Source: Micromonospora sp. KC213
GTDB taxonomy: Bacteria; Actinomycetota; Actinomycetes; Mycobacteriales; Micromonosporaceae
Length of the DNA: 56,953 nt
Reading direction: 5' to 3'
Assembly: GCF_004348325.1 (NCBI RefSeq)
Contig: NZ_SMKF01000016.1
Span: forward strand, 1-56,953
In this document: positions 1-7,784 of the stretch, piece by piece
Layout: every line of letters starts with the position of its first letter
Position numbering within the stretch: the first letter of the stretch is position 1
Notes under the pieces: generated by a model
Database searches by the model: none
The model's input: only the letters and a program-made list of their open reading frames with translations
Told to the model about the DNA's origin: nothing
Made by a program: the position numbers and the translations under genes

Positions 1-2
1 CA

Positions 3-935
3 CCCGCACCGCCGCCGGCACCCGCTCCACCGCCAACCCCGGACCCGCCCCCGGCGACCGAGTCGGTCCCGGTTCCAGACCCACCGCACACCCACGGGTC
101 CGCCCCGGGCGCCGCACCGGAACCACAACCGACCCGTCGTTCCGCCGCCGGACGTGGCGGCGCCGGCAGCCGGTTCTGGCAGGCCGTCGTGGGCGGCGCC
201 GCGGTGCTGGTGCTGCTGGCACTCTGCGGCATCGGCGCCGCCGCCGTCCTGATCGAACGTACCGAGCAGGCCGCGCCGGACCCATCGCCGGGCACGACCG
301 TCCCCGGTGCCGAGCCGGCCGGAGGCGACCTCGACTCCCGGGACACCGACCGACAGCCGCTGACCGCCAAGGAGGTGTTTCCCGGCAAGACGCTGGTGAT
401 CACCGCCGGCGAGCCCGCGTACGAGGTACTGAAGACCCACTCCAGCGGCAGTTGCGCGGTGGCGGCCACCGGGGAGCTCGGTGATTTGCTGGTCCGGCTC
501 GGATGCAGCCAGGTGGTCCGGGCGACGGTACGCACCGCCGACCGCCGGCGCCTGGCCACCGTCGGCCTGTTCAACCTCCCCGACCGGGGCACCGCCCAGC
601 AGGTCCAGGGGCGGATCCGGGAGTTGCTCGACGAGCGACAGGGCCGCTTCCGGGGGATGGCCGCCGGCGACGGCACCGAGGCGGTCAGCACCGCCGCTGC
701 CCGGGTCGGTTGGCAGGTACGCGGCCACTACGTCGCCTACTGCCTGGTGGTACGGGCCGACGGCGAGCCGCTGCCGGCCAACGACACCACCGCCCGCGAG
801 ATCCTGTACGACATGCTGGAACTGCACCTCGACCAGAGCGTGCTCCAGCGGCGCACCACCGGCGGCTACGCCGGACAGCCCACCACCCGGGAGGGCGCCG
901 ACCGCCACGGCGGGGAGGACCCGCCGCAGGACTGA
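3..935 (+). CDS. Membrane-anchored protein of unknown function, 5' end outside window
   Basis: The reading frame is open from the left edge, so the true start lies outside the window. The visible N-terminal part is very rich in Pro and Ala. One membrane segment follows, encoded at about 183-250. After it comes an extracytoplasmic part of roughly 220 residues with a Thr/Pro/Asp linker and a compact domain that contains three Cys residues (in SGSCAV, RLGCSQ and VAYCLV). The C-terminus is polar and disordered-looking (GGEDPPQD). I do not recognise the family. The topology (cytosolic Pro-rich tail, single TM, outer domain) fits an exported or surface-exposed actinobacterial protein. An internal GTG at 189 exists but sits inside the TM segment and is not a credible start. 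The gene is convergent with truA across a strong hairpin. Confidence 0.6.
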   Translation, partial: PAPPPAPAPPPTPDPPPATESVPVPDPPHTHGSAPGAAPEPQPTRRSAAGRGGAGSRFWQAVVGGAAVLVLLALCGIGAAAVLIERTEQAAPDPSPGTTVPGAEPAGGDLDSRDTDRQPLTAKEVFPGKTLVITAGEPAYEVLKTHSSGSCAVAATGELGDLLVRLGCSQVVRATVRTADRRRLATVGLFNLPDRGTAQQVQGRIRELLDERQGRFRGMAAGDGTEAVSTAAARVGWQVRGHYVAYCLVVRADGEPLPANDTTAREILYDMLELHLDQSVLQRRTTGGYAGQPTTREGADRHGGEDPPQD

Positions 936-948
936 ACCGGCCGACAGC

Positions 949-987
949 GGGCGAGGCCCGGTCCGCGCAGCGGGCCGGGCCTCGCCC
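949..987. terminator. Bidirectional hairpin terminator between convergent genes
   Basis: A perfect 13-bp inverted repeat (GGGCGAGGCCCGG at 949-961, complement at 975-987) with a 13-nt loop lies between two convergent stop codons, 13 nt after the left gene's stop and 3 nt from truA's stop. No T-run follows on either strand, which is common for actinobacterial terminators. Confidence 0.75.
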
Positions 988-990
988 GGC

Positions 991-1821
991 TCACGCCTCG
1001 GCGGGTACCCGCAGCCGACGGGTGAGGTCGGCACGGCGGGCGTACTCCGCCGGGTCGGCCGGGTAGCCGACCTCGACCAGGGCCAGCCCGTGCGCGGGCG
1101 CGACGGTCACCTCGCTGGACCGTTCCCGCCGGGTCAGCAGGCTGGCCGGCCACGCCGCCGGGCGGCGGCCGTCCCCGGCGACCAGCATCGCGCCGACCAG
1201 GCTGCGCACCATGTTCTGGCAGAAGGCGTCGGCCTGCACGGTGGCGACCAGAATGCCGTCCGGGTCGCGTCGCCAGTCCAGCCGGGTCACCTCGCGCAGC
1301 GTGGTGGCGTTCTCCTTGCGCCGGCAGTACGCGGCGAAGTCGTGTTCCCCCACCAGGCCCGCCGCCGCCGCGTTCACCGCGGCCAGGTCCAGTGGCCTGG
1401 GCCAGGCCAGGGTGTCCCGTCGGCGCAGCGGCTCGACGCCCCAGGGCGCGTCGGTGACCCGGTATTCGTAGCGCCGGAAGGTCGCCGAGAACCGGGCGTC
1501 GAAGTCGGCCGGCACCTCGGTCATCGCCCGGACCCGCACGTCGCCGGGGAGCAGCCGGGCCAGCCGGCGCAGCAGCCGTCCCTCGTGCTCCCGCCACACG
1601 GTCGCGGGCAGGTCGAGGTGGCAGACCTGCCCGGTGGCGTGCACCCCGGCGTCGGTCCGGCCGGCCACGGTCAGGCCGGTCGCGGCGCCCGCCCCGAGCA
1701 CCAGGTCCAGCGTCTCGGTGAGCACCCCGGCGACCGTACGGCGGGTCGGCTGGACCGCCCAGCCGGAGAAGTCGGTGCCGTCGTACGACACGTCCAGCCG
1801 CAGCCGGGTCCGTCCGTCCAC
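991..1821 (-). CDS. truA: tRNA pseudouridine(38-40) synthase TruA
   Basis: TruA isomerises uridines at positions 38-40 of the tRNA anticodon stem-loop to pseudouridine in the cytosol. The product of 276 residues matches the usual family length. The catalytic Asp is D57 in the GRTDAGVHA motif, and the N-terminal LDVSYDGTDFSGW strand and C-terminal FCQNMVRSLVG motif are typical. I chose the GTG at 1821 because GGAGG sits 6 nt upstream. A longer frame opens at a GTG at 1854, but that start falls inside a 13-bp hairpin and has no ribosome binding site. The gene follows rplQ, as in many actinobacteria, so it probably belongs to the distal alpha operon, downstream of the hairpin at 1841-1876. Confidence 0.93.
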   Translation of the reverse strand: MDGRTRLRLDVSYDGTDFSGWAVQPTRRTVAGVLTETLDLVLGAGAATGLTVAGRTDAGVHATGQVCHLDLPATVWREHEGRLLRRLARLLPGDVRVRAMTEVPADFDARFSATFRRYEYRVTDAPWGVEPLRRRDTLAWPRPLDLAAVNAAAAGLVGEHDFAAYCRRKENATTLREVTRLDWRRDPDGILVATVQADAFCQNMVRSLVGAMLVAGDGRRPAAWPASLLTRRERSSEVTVAPAHGLALVEVGYPADPAEYARRADLTRRLRVPAEA

Positions 1822-1840
1822 CGCGTACCTCCAGTCACGG

Positions 1841-1876
1841 GTCGGGCCCGGCACCCACAGGGATGCCGGGCCCGAC
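1841..1876 (-). terminator. Hairpin between rplQ and truA
   Basis: Perfect 13-bp arms (GTCGGGCCCGGCA at 1841-1853, complement at 1864-1876) with a 10-nt loop begin 11 nt after the rplQ stop. No U-tract follows. It is either a terminator of the alpha operon or an attenuator reducing truA expression. Confidence 0.6.
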
Positions 1877-1887
1877 GAAGACCTTGC

Positions 1888-2460
1888 TCAGGCCTTGTTC
1901 TGCTCGTTGTTCTCCTCGACGGCGAGGTCGCTGTCCTCGCGCGCCGCGGCGGTGTCGCCGGACGCCGACACCGGAGCCTCGGCGTCCTGGTCGTCGTCGG
2001 TCGACTTCGGGGTCTCCTCCGCCGGCGCGAGCGCCTCGACCTTGTCCTGCTGGGCGGTCTTGCGGGCAGCGGTCTTCTTGTTCGCCTTGGGCTCGGCGAC
2101 CTGAAGCTCCTCGACCAACTCGATGATCGCCATGGGAGCGGCGTCACCCTTGCGCGGACCGGTCTTCACGATCCGGGTGTAGCCACCGTTGCGGTTGGCG
2201 TACCGGGGCGCGATCTGGTCGAACAGGGCGTAGACCACGTCCTTGTCCTTGACGACGCCCAGCACCCGCCGCCGCGACGCGAGGTCGCCCCGCTTGGCCT
2301 TGGTGATGAGCTGCTCGGCCAGCGGACGCAGCCGCCGGGCCTTCGTCTCGGTGGTCTGGATCTTGCCGTGCTGGAACAGCGCGGTGGCCAGGTTGGCCAG
2401 CATCAGCCGCTCGTGCGCGGGGCTGCCGCCGAGGCGGGGGCCCTTGGTGGGCGTGGGCAT
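1888..2460 (-). CDS. rplQ: 50S ribosomal protein bL17 with acidic C-terminal extension
   Basis: bL17 binds near the peptide exit tunnel of the large subunit. The first ~120 residues are the conserved domain ([20 protein letters not shown] at the start, then the TKAKRGDL and GGYTRI segments). About 70 residues of Ala/Glu/Asp-rich low-complexity sequence follow, ending EENNEQNKA. Such tails are usual in actinobacterial L17. The gene is last in the ribosomal part of the alpha block (rpsM-rpsK-rpsD-rpoA-rplQ), 34 nt after rpoA. A GAGGAG-type site lies just upstream of the ATG. Confidence 0.96.
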   Translation of the reverse strand: MPTPTKGPRLGGSPAHERLMLANLATALFQHGKIQTTETKARRLRPLAEQLITKAKRGDLASRRRVLGVVKDKDVVYALFDQIAPRYANRNGGYTRIVKTGPRKGDAAPMAIIELVEELQVAEPKANKKTAARKTAQQDKVEALAPAEETPKSTDDDQDAEAPVSASGDTAAAREDSDLAVEENNEQNKA

Positions 2461-2494
2461 TGTTGGTGCTCCTCAGGTGTGGCGGCAGCGCGGA

Positions 2495-3517
2495 CTAGAG
2501 CTGCTCGGTCTCGCGGTAGTCGTCGGTGTCGTAGTCGGCCTCGCCGAAGGCGTCCACGACGTGCGCCGGGTCGAAGTTCGGGGCCGAGTCCTTCAGCCCC
2601 AGACCCATCCCGGCGAGCTTCATCTTGACCTCGTCGATCGACTTCTGACCGAAATTGCGGATGTCGAGGAGGTCGGCCTCGGTGCGCCCGATCAGCTCAC
2701 CAACGGAGTTGATGCCCTCGCGCTTGAGGCAGTTGTAGGAGCGGACGGTGAGGTCCAGCTCCTCGATCGGCAGGGCCAGGTCCGCCGCGAGCTGAGCGTC
2801 CTGCGGAGACGGCCCGATGTCGATACCCTCGGCGGTCTCGTCCAGCTCCCGGGCCAGGCCGAAGAGTTCCACCAGCGTCGAACCGGCCGAGGCCAGCGCG
2901 GTACGCGGCCCCATCGACGCCTTGGTCTCGACGTCGATGATCAGCCGGTCGAAGTCGGTCCGCTGCTCGACCCGGGTCGCCTCGACCCGGTAGGTCACCT
3001 TGAGCACCGGCGAGTAGATCGAGTCGACCGGGATCCGGCCGATCTCGGCGCCCGCCTGCTTGTTCTGCGCCGCCGTGACGTAGCCACGCCCCCGCTCGAC
3101 GGTCAGCTCCATGTCGAGCCGGCCCTTGCCGTTGAGGGTGGCGAGCTTGAGGTCGGGGTTGTGCACCGAGACGCCGGCCGGGGGCTGGATGTCACCCGCG
3201 GTCACGTCGCCCGGACCCTGCTTGCGCAGGTACATGCTGACCGGCTCATCGTGCTCGGAGCTGACGCAGAGCTCCTTGATGTTCATGACGAGCTCGACCA
3301 CGTCCTCCTTGACCCCGGGGATGGTGGTGAACTCGTGCAGCACGCCGTCGATCTTGATCGAGGTGACGGCCGCACCCGGGATGGACGACAGCAGCGTACG
3401 CCGCAGCGAGTTGCCCAGGGTGTAGCCGAAGCCGGGCTCCAGCGGCTCGATGGTGAACCGGGACCGGGTCTCGTTGATCGACTCCTCGGAGAGGGTCGGT
3501 CGCTGGCTGATGAGCAT
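2495..3517 (-). CDS. rpoA: RNA polymerase alpha subunit
   Basis: The alpha subunit dimerises through its N-terminal domain to nucleate RNA polymerase assembly, and contacts UP elements and activators through its C-terminal domain. The 340-residue length is standard for actinobacteria. The N-terminal domain carries [21 protein letters not shown] linker around residues 230-250 precedes the C-terminal domain, which has the helix-hairpin-helix [16 protein letters not shown] and the terminal [13 protein letters not shown] segment. The gene lies between rpsD and rplQ as expected. The 95-nt gap to rpsD holds a hairpin with a UUCG loop, so rpoA may be partly uncoupled from the upstream ribosomal genes. 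The purine-rich leader GAAGAGAAGAGAAGAA precedes the ATG. Confidence 0.98.
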   Translation of the reverse strand: MLISQRPTLSEESINETRSRFTIEPLEPGFGYTLGNSLRRTLLSSIPGAAVTSIKIDGVLHEFTTIPGVKEDVVELVMNIKELCVSSEHDEPVSMYLRKQGPGDVTAGDIQPPAGVSVHNPDLKLATLNGKGRLDMELTVERGRGYVTAAQNKQAGAEIGRIPVDSIYSPVLKVTYRVEATRVEQRTDFDRLIIDVETKASMGPRTALASAGSTLVELFGLARELDETAEGIDIGPSPQDAQLAADLALPIEELDLTVRSYNCLKREGINSVGELIGRTEADLLDIRNFGQKSIDEVKMKLAGMGLGLKDSAPNFDPAHVVDAFGEADYDTDDYRETEQL

Positions 3518-3572
3518 TTCTTCTCTTCTCTTCCGGGACGCCCGCTATATGACGCCCACGACAAAACTGTTC

Positions 3573-3602
3573 CGGTGGTCCGCCCCGAAGGGCGGACCAC
3601 CG
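3573..3602 (-). terminator. 13-bp hairpin with UUCG tetraloop between rpsD and rpoA
   Basis: In the minus-strand RNA a perfect 13-bp stem is closed by C(UUCG)G, an exceptionally stable tetraloop. It starts about 10 nt after the rpsD stop. The downstream minus strand reads GAACAGTTTTGTCG, a weak T-run. It may act as an attenuator, an RNA 3'-end stabiliser or a partial terminator. Confidence 0.6.
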
Positions 3603-3612
3603 CAACGAGCCC

Positions 3613-4239
3613 CTACTTCGAGTAGAGCTCGACGATCAGCTGCTCCTGCACCTGGGTGTCGATCACCTGGCGGGCCGGCAGCGAGTGCACGAGGATCTTC
3701 ATCTGGCTGGGGATCGCCTCCAGCCAGGCCGGCACCGACCGCGAACCGGCCTGAGCCTGCGCCACCAGGAACGGGGTGAGCTGCTTGCTCTTCTCCCGGA
3801 CCTCGATGATGTCGTGCTCCTTGACCCGGTACGACGGGATGTCGACCTTTTTGCCGTTCACGGTGAAGTGTCCGTGCTTGACCAACTGGCGGGCCATGTC
3901 CCGGGAACCGGCGTAACCGGCCCGGTAGACCACGTTGTCCAGCCGCGACTCGAGGATCTGCAGGAGGACCTCACCGGTCTTGGCCTGCTTGGCCACAGCC
4001 TCCTCGTAGTAACCGCGGAACTGCTTCTCCAGCACGCCGTAGACGCGACGGGCCTTCTGCTTCTCACGGAGCTGGAGCAGGTACTCCGTCTCCTTGGTGC
4101 GGCCGCGGCCGTGCTGCCCGGGCGGGAACGGCCGGGACTCGAACGGGCACTTCGGTCCATCGCACTTGCTGCCCTTGAGGAACAGCTTCATCTTCTCCCG
4201 CCGGCAACGGCGGCAGTCAGCACCGGTGTAACGAGCCAT
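3613..4239 (-). CDS. rpsD: 30S ribosomal protein uS4
   Basis: uS4 is a primary 16S rRNA binder that nucleates assembly of the small-subunit body. The 208-residue protein has the N-terminal zinc-type region with three visible Cys (C9, C12 in DCRRCRREK and C31 in GPKCPF). The S4 RNA-binding domain follows at about residues 95-160 (LESRLDNVVYRAG, VKHGHFTVNGKKVDIPSYRV). The gene lies between rpsK and rpoA. In other bacteria S4 is the feedback regulator of this operon; no specific S4 target could be identified here by eye. Confidence 0.97.
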   Translation of the reverse strand: MARYTGADCRRCRREKMKLFLKGSKCDGPKCPFESRPFPPGQHGRGRTKETEYLLQLREKQKARRVYGVLEKQFRGYYEEAVAKQAKTGEVLLQILESRLDNVVYRAGYAGSRDMARQLVKHGHFTVNGKKVDIPSYRVKEHDIIEVREKSKQLTPFLVAQAQAGSRSVPAWLEAIPSQMKILVHSLPARQVIDTQVQEQLIVELYSK

Positions 4240-4253
4240 CTCTCTCTAACCTC

Positions 4254-4661
4254 TCAGACCCGGCGACGCTTCGGCGGACGGCAGCCGTTGTGCGGCTGCG
4301 GGGTGACGTCGGAGATCTGCCCGACCTCGAGGCCCACGGCCTGCAGCGAACGGATGGCGGTCTCCCGACCGGAGCCGGGGCCCTTGACGAACACGTCGAC
4401 CTTGCGCATGCCGTGCTCCATGGCCCGACGCGCGGCGGCCTCGGCGGCCAGCTGCGCGGCGAACGGAGTCGACTTGCGGGAGCCCTTGAAACCCACCTGG
4501 CCCGCGGAGGCCCAGGAGATGACCGCACCGGTCGGGTCCGTGATGGACACGATGGTGTTGTTGAAGGTGCTCTTGATGTGCGCCTGCCCGTGGGCGACGT
4601 TCTTGCGTTCCTTGCGCCGGACCTTCTTGACAGCGGCTCCGGCACGAGCCTTCGGTGGCAT
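4254..4661 (-). CDS. rpsK: 30S ribosomal protein uS11
   Basis: uS11 sits on the platform of the small subunit near the mRNA exit. The 135-residue protein shows the family core [20 protein letters not shown], the [13 protein letters not shown] segment and the basic C-terminus [12 protein letters not shown]. It lies 14 nt upstream of rpsD and downstream of rpsM in the canonical alpha order, so co-transcription is expected. Confidence 0.97.
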
Positions 4662-4748
4662 AAGTCTGTGCGCTCCTAGTTGACTTCCCGATACAGGTTG
4701 CGGCCTGGCCTTGCTCGGCGGACCTAGACCCGTATTCCGGTCTACGTC

Positions 4749-5129
4749 TTACTTCTTGCCGGGCTTCTTCTTGCCGGCCACGGTCCGCTTCGGGCCCTTG
4801 CGGGTCCGCGCGTTGGTCCGGGTCCGCTGGCCACGCACAGGCAGGCCCCGGCGGTGCCGGATGCCGGCGTAGCAGCCGATCTCAACCTTGCGGCGGATGT
4901 CAGCGGCGACCTCGCGGCGCAGGTCACCTTCAACCTTGTAGTTCGCCTCGATGTGGTCGCGGAGCTGCACCAGCTCCTCGTCCGTGAGGTCCCGAGCGCG
5001 CTTGTCCGGCGAGATGCCGGTGGCGGCGAGCGTCTCCAGGGCGCGCGTGCGGCCGACCCCGAAGATGTAGGTGAGCGCGATCTCCATCCGCTTCTCGCGG
5101 GGGAGGTCCACGCCGACTAGACGTGCCAT
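4749..5129 (-). CDS. rpsM: 30S ribosomal protein uS13
   Basis: uS13 is in the head of the small subunit and contacts the P-site tRNA and the large subunit. The ATG at 5129 gives a 126-residue protein starting [14 protein letters not shown], the universal S13 N-terminus. The frame is open further upstream to 5378, but that extension has no S13 similarity and is not part of the gene. The central helix-two-turn-helix region and the basic tail [19 protein letters not shown] are present. The gap of about 265 nt to rpmJ is long for this operon and shows no gene. Confidence 0.96.
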   Translation of the reverse strand: MARLVGVDLPREKRMEIALTYIFGVGRTRALETLAATGISPDKRARDLTDEELVQLRDHIEANYKVEGDLRREVAADIRRKVEIGCYAGIRHRRGLPVRGQRTRTNARTRKGPKRTVAGKKKPGKK

Positions 5130-5394
5130 GTGCGGGCGTACTCCTCGTGATGTTGTGGCGGAGGTGTGGACCCGTCCCACCCCGCTACCGACCGCCCTGT
5201 CCCTCCGGCGCCTTCGCGCCGCCGACCGGGGATGGTCGCTGCCCAAGCGGGCCCCGGCCTCCGACCGGGGGTCAGCCACGATCGAGTACGCCCTGCGTAC
5301 CGCTCGCGGCTGGGACGAGCTGATGATGTGTGCGGTGGGGATCTGCCCGCCGGGTGAGGCTCCGCCGCCGCTCGTCACGGTCGGCGGGGACGAC

Positions 5395-5508
5395 TCAGCC
5401 CTGGCGCTGCTTGTGGCGCGGGTCCTGGCAGATGACCATGACCCGGCCGTGCCGGCGGATCACCCGGCACTTGTTGCAGATCCTCTTGACGCTCGGCTTG
5501 ACCTTCAC
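5395..5508 (-). CDS. rpmJ: 50S ribosomal protein bL36 (zinc type)
   Basis: This 37-residue protein begins at a GTG and reads [18 protein letters not shown] at the start and [12 protein letters not shown] at the end. The zinc ligands C11, C14, C27 and H32 of the Cys-rich form are intact. bL36 stabilises the rRNA junction near the factor-binding region of the 50S subunit. It lies between infA and rpsM, the usual actinobacterial order. The zinc form suggests that a zinc-independent paralogue, if any, would be elsewhere in the genome. Confidence 0.96.
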   Translation of the reverse strand: MKVKPSVKRICNKCRVIRRHGRVMVICQDPRHKQRQG

Positions 5509-5601
5509 GGTTGCCTTACTTCCCATCTGGCCCGGAGTCGCGACGACGCGCGACGCCGGACGTCGAAGACGGACACGGGGACGTCCCGGCCGTCGTCAGG
5601 C

Positions 5602-5823
5602 TTACTTGTAGCGGTAGACGATGCGCCCGCGGGTCAGATCGTACGGCGAGAGTTCGACGACGACCCGGTCCTCCGGCAGGATACGGATGTAGTGCTGCCG
5701 CATCTTGCCGCTGATGTGAGCCAGCACCTTGTGGCCGTTCGCGAGCTCCACCCGGAACATGGCGTTCGGCAGGGGCTCGATGACCCGACCCTCGATCTCG
5801 ATGGCTCCGTCTTTTTTCGGCAT
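5602..5823 (-). CDS. infA: Translation initiation factor IF-1
   Basis: IF-1 binds the ribosomal A site during initiation and helps IF-2 and IF-3 select the initiator tRNA. The 73-residue OB-fold protein starts [16 protein letters not shown] and ends GRIVYRYK, with the family core [21 protein letters not shown] lies 4 nt upstream of the ATG. A recognisable promoter (TTGGCG, 17 nt, TACACT) lies about 150 nt upstream, so infA probably heads its own transcript with rpmJ and the alpha genes. Confidence 0.97.
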   Translation of the reverse strand: MPKKDGAIEIEGRVIEPLPNAMFRVELANGHKVLAHISGKMRQHYIRILPEDRVVVELSPYDLTRGRIVYRYK

Positions 5824-5976
5824 GTCCTCCGCTGTCCTGACGTCGGTTACTCCGGACGGCCCACAACGTCTTACACGGGCTTCCGATCATGATCGAGAGC
5901 CCGCGCCAGCCGCGGCTCCGGCTCCCACTGAAGCGCTAGTGGGCATGCCGGAGTGGACGCTGTGCGCCGATCAGAA

Positions 5977-6005
5977 AGTGTACGCCGGCCGGCGGCGCTC
6001 GCCAA
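5977..6005 (-). promoter_or_regulatory. Promoter upstream of infA
   Basis: On the minus strand a -35 TTGGCG (6000-6005) and a -10 TACACT (5977-5982) are separated by 17 nt, matching primary actinobacterial sigma promoters. The predicted start is near 5970, giving a leader of about 147 nt. The leader contains a small CCCACT/AGTGGG hairpin. The rest of the 5824-6182 gap shows no gene. Confidence 0.6.
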
Positions 6006-6182
6006 ACCGGCCACCCGGTCGGTCGCCCGGCCGGAGGATTTCGCGTGACCCACGCCACTCCCCCGCCGCCCGAGAGCGCTTCCGCCGGCACGCCTTCACA
6101 AGCTGCCGCAAACCGCGGCGTCCCCACTGCCGGGGACTCCAAGCGTCCGCAACCGGAGCCGATCCTCCACCCGGCGGCGCGG

Positions 6183-7034
6183 TCAGGCCGCCGGGAAGTC
6201 GGCGGGCTGGCGGGCGGTGACCAGATCGCCGAGGCGGGCCCGGCCGCCGTCGAACGCGGTGAGCACCCAGACCCCGTCCGGCAGCAGGGCCATCGAGTGT
6301 TCGACGTGTACGGCCATCGACCTGTCCCGGGTGACGACCGTCCAGCCGTCGGCCAGTTCGACCGTACGCGGCGAACCCATGGTGATCATCGGCTCGATGG
6401 CCAGCGCCATGCCGGGCACCAGTCGGGGGCCCTTGCCCGGGCGGCCATGGTTCAGCACGTGCGGATCCTGGTGCATCTCGGTGCCGATGCCGTGCCCGCC
6501 GTAGCCGTCGACGATGCCGTACCGGCCGCCCTTGCGGACCGCGACCTCCACCGCGTGAGAGATGTCGGTCAGCCGACCCTTCCCACTGGCGGCACCACGC
6601 GCGGCAGCCGCGATGCCCGCCCACATCGCGTCCTCGGCGACAGCGGCCATTCTCAGCAGCGCCGGGGCGACGTCACCCACGCCGACGGTGATCGCCGCGT
6701 CGCCGTGCCATCCGTCCAGCACCGCCCCGCAGTCGATCGAGATCAGGTCACCGTCGCGGAGCACCTGCTGCGGCGACGGGATGGCGTGCACCACCTGTTC
6801 GTTGACCGAGGAGCAGATCGAGGCGGGGAAGCCGTGGTAGCCCTTGAACGACGGGACCGCACCCGCCTCACGGATGGTCGCCTCGGCGATCGCGTCCAGG
6901 TCGGCGGTGCTGACCCCGGGAGCCACCGCCTCCCGCATCCGACGCAGGGCCTCGGCGACCACCAGACCGGCGGCCCGCATCTTCTCGATCTGGTCGGGGG
7001 TCTTCAGCTGGATGTCCAGCTGGGGACGGCGCAT
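6183..7034 (-). CDS. map: Methionine aminopeptidase type I
   Basis: MetAP removes the initiator Met from nascent proteins in the cytosol. The five metal ligands of the pita-bread fold are visible at D101 (ISIDCG), D112, H181 (GGHGIGTEMH), E214 (AIEPM) and E245 (VHVEHS). I chose the ATG at 7034 (283 residues, MRRPQLDIQLKTPDQIEKMR) because AAAGGTGA sits 7 nt upstream. The open frame extends to 7103, but that part encodes nothing conserved. The gene follows adk, the common secY-adk-map order. A weak hairpin at 7067-7096 lies between them. Confidence 0.96.
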   Translation of the reverse strand: MRRPQLDIQLKTPDQIEKMRAAGLVVAEALRRMREAVAPGVSTADLDAIAEATIREAGAVPSFKGYHGFPASICSSVNEQVVHAIPSPQQVLRDGDLISIDCGAVLDGWHGDAAITVGVGDVAPALLRMAAVAEDAMWAGIAAAARGAASGKGRLTDISHAVEVAVRKGGRYGIVDGYGGHGIGTEMHQDPHVLNHGRPGKGPRLVPGMALAIEPMITMGSPRTVELADGWTVVTRDRSMAVHVEHSMALLPDGVWVLTAFDGGRARLGDLVTARQPADFPAA

Positions 7035-7066
7035 CGAGCGATCACCTTTCGTTACCGGACAGCGAA

Positions 7067-7096
7067 CAGCGGGGCACGTCGGCACGTACCCCGCTG
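7067..7096 (-). terminator. Hairpin between adk and map
   Basis: Arms CAGCGGGG (7067-7074) and CCCCGCTG (7089-7096) flank a 14-nt loop that can pair further. It lies 34 nt after the adk stop. It is weaker than the other hairpins in this window and may be an attenuator. Confidence 0.4.
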
Positions 7097-7130
7097 TTGC
7101 CACTCTATCCGCCGGCTCCCGGCGGAGGTG

Positions 7131-7784
7131 TCACCCGCCGTACGAGCGCAGCGCGTCGATGGCGCGGACCGTGACGTCCTCCACCGGGCCGGTGGCGTCG
7201 ATGCCGACCAGCTTGCCCTGGGCGCCGTAGTAGTCCACCAGCGGCGCGGTCTTGTCGGCGTACTCCCGCAACCGGGCCGCGATGGTCTCCGGCTTGTCGT
7301 CGTCCCGTTGGAACAACGCGGCACCACAGCGGTCGCAGACACCCTCACGCGTGGTGGCGTCGAACTCGACGTGCCAGATCTTGCCGCAGCCCCGGCAGGT
7401 GCGCCGCCCGGACAGCCGCCGAATCACCTCGTCGTCGTCGACGACCAGCTCCAGCACCAGGTCCAGCGCGCTGCCGAGGTCGGCGAGGAGCTTGTCCAGC
7501 GCGGCGGCCTGCGGGGTGGTCCGGGGAAAGCCGTCGAGCAGGAAGCCGTCGGCGGCGTCCGGCTCGGCGAGCCGGTCCCGGACCATGTTGATGGTGACCT
7601 CGTCCGGGACCAGCTTGCCGGCATCCATGTAGCGCCTGGCCTCGACACCCAGCGGAGTGCCCTGCGAGACGTTCGACCGGAAGATGTCACCGGTCGAGAT
7701 CTTCGGCACCGCGAGGTGCGCGGCGATGAACTCCGCCTGTGTGCCCTTGCCCGCGCCCGGCGGGCCAACCAGAACGAGTCGCAT
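7131..7784 (-). CDS. adk: Adenylate kinase, zinc-lid type
   Basis: Adenylate kinase interconverts ATP + AMP and 2 ADP. The P-loop is GPPGAGKGT at residues 7-15, and the DGFPRT motif lies around residue 84. The lid carries four Cys, C130, C133, C150 and C153 (TCRGCG and VCDRCG), the zinc-binding long-lid form. The 217-residue length fits. The ATG abuts the secY stop codon directly (7784/7785), so translation is likely coupled within secY-adk-map. Confidence 0.97.
   Translation of the reverse strand: MRLVLVGPPGAGKGTQAEFIAAHLAVPKISTGDIFRSNVSQGTPLGVEARRYMDAGKLVPDEVTINMVRDRLAEPDAADGFLLDGFPRTTPQAAALDKLLADLGSALDLVLELVVDDDEVIRRLSGRRTCRGCGKIWHVEFDATTREGVCDRCGAALFQRDDDKPETIAARLREYADKTAPLVDYYGAQGKLVGIDATGPVEDVTVRAIDALRSYGG

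Noticed and set aside
5130..5378. N-terminal extension of rpsM
   Set aside because: The frame is open, but residues upstream of MARLVG have no S13 similarity, and the family N-terminus is at 5129.
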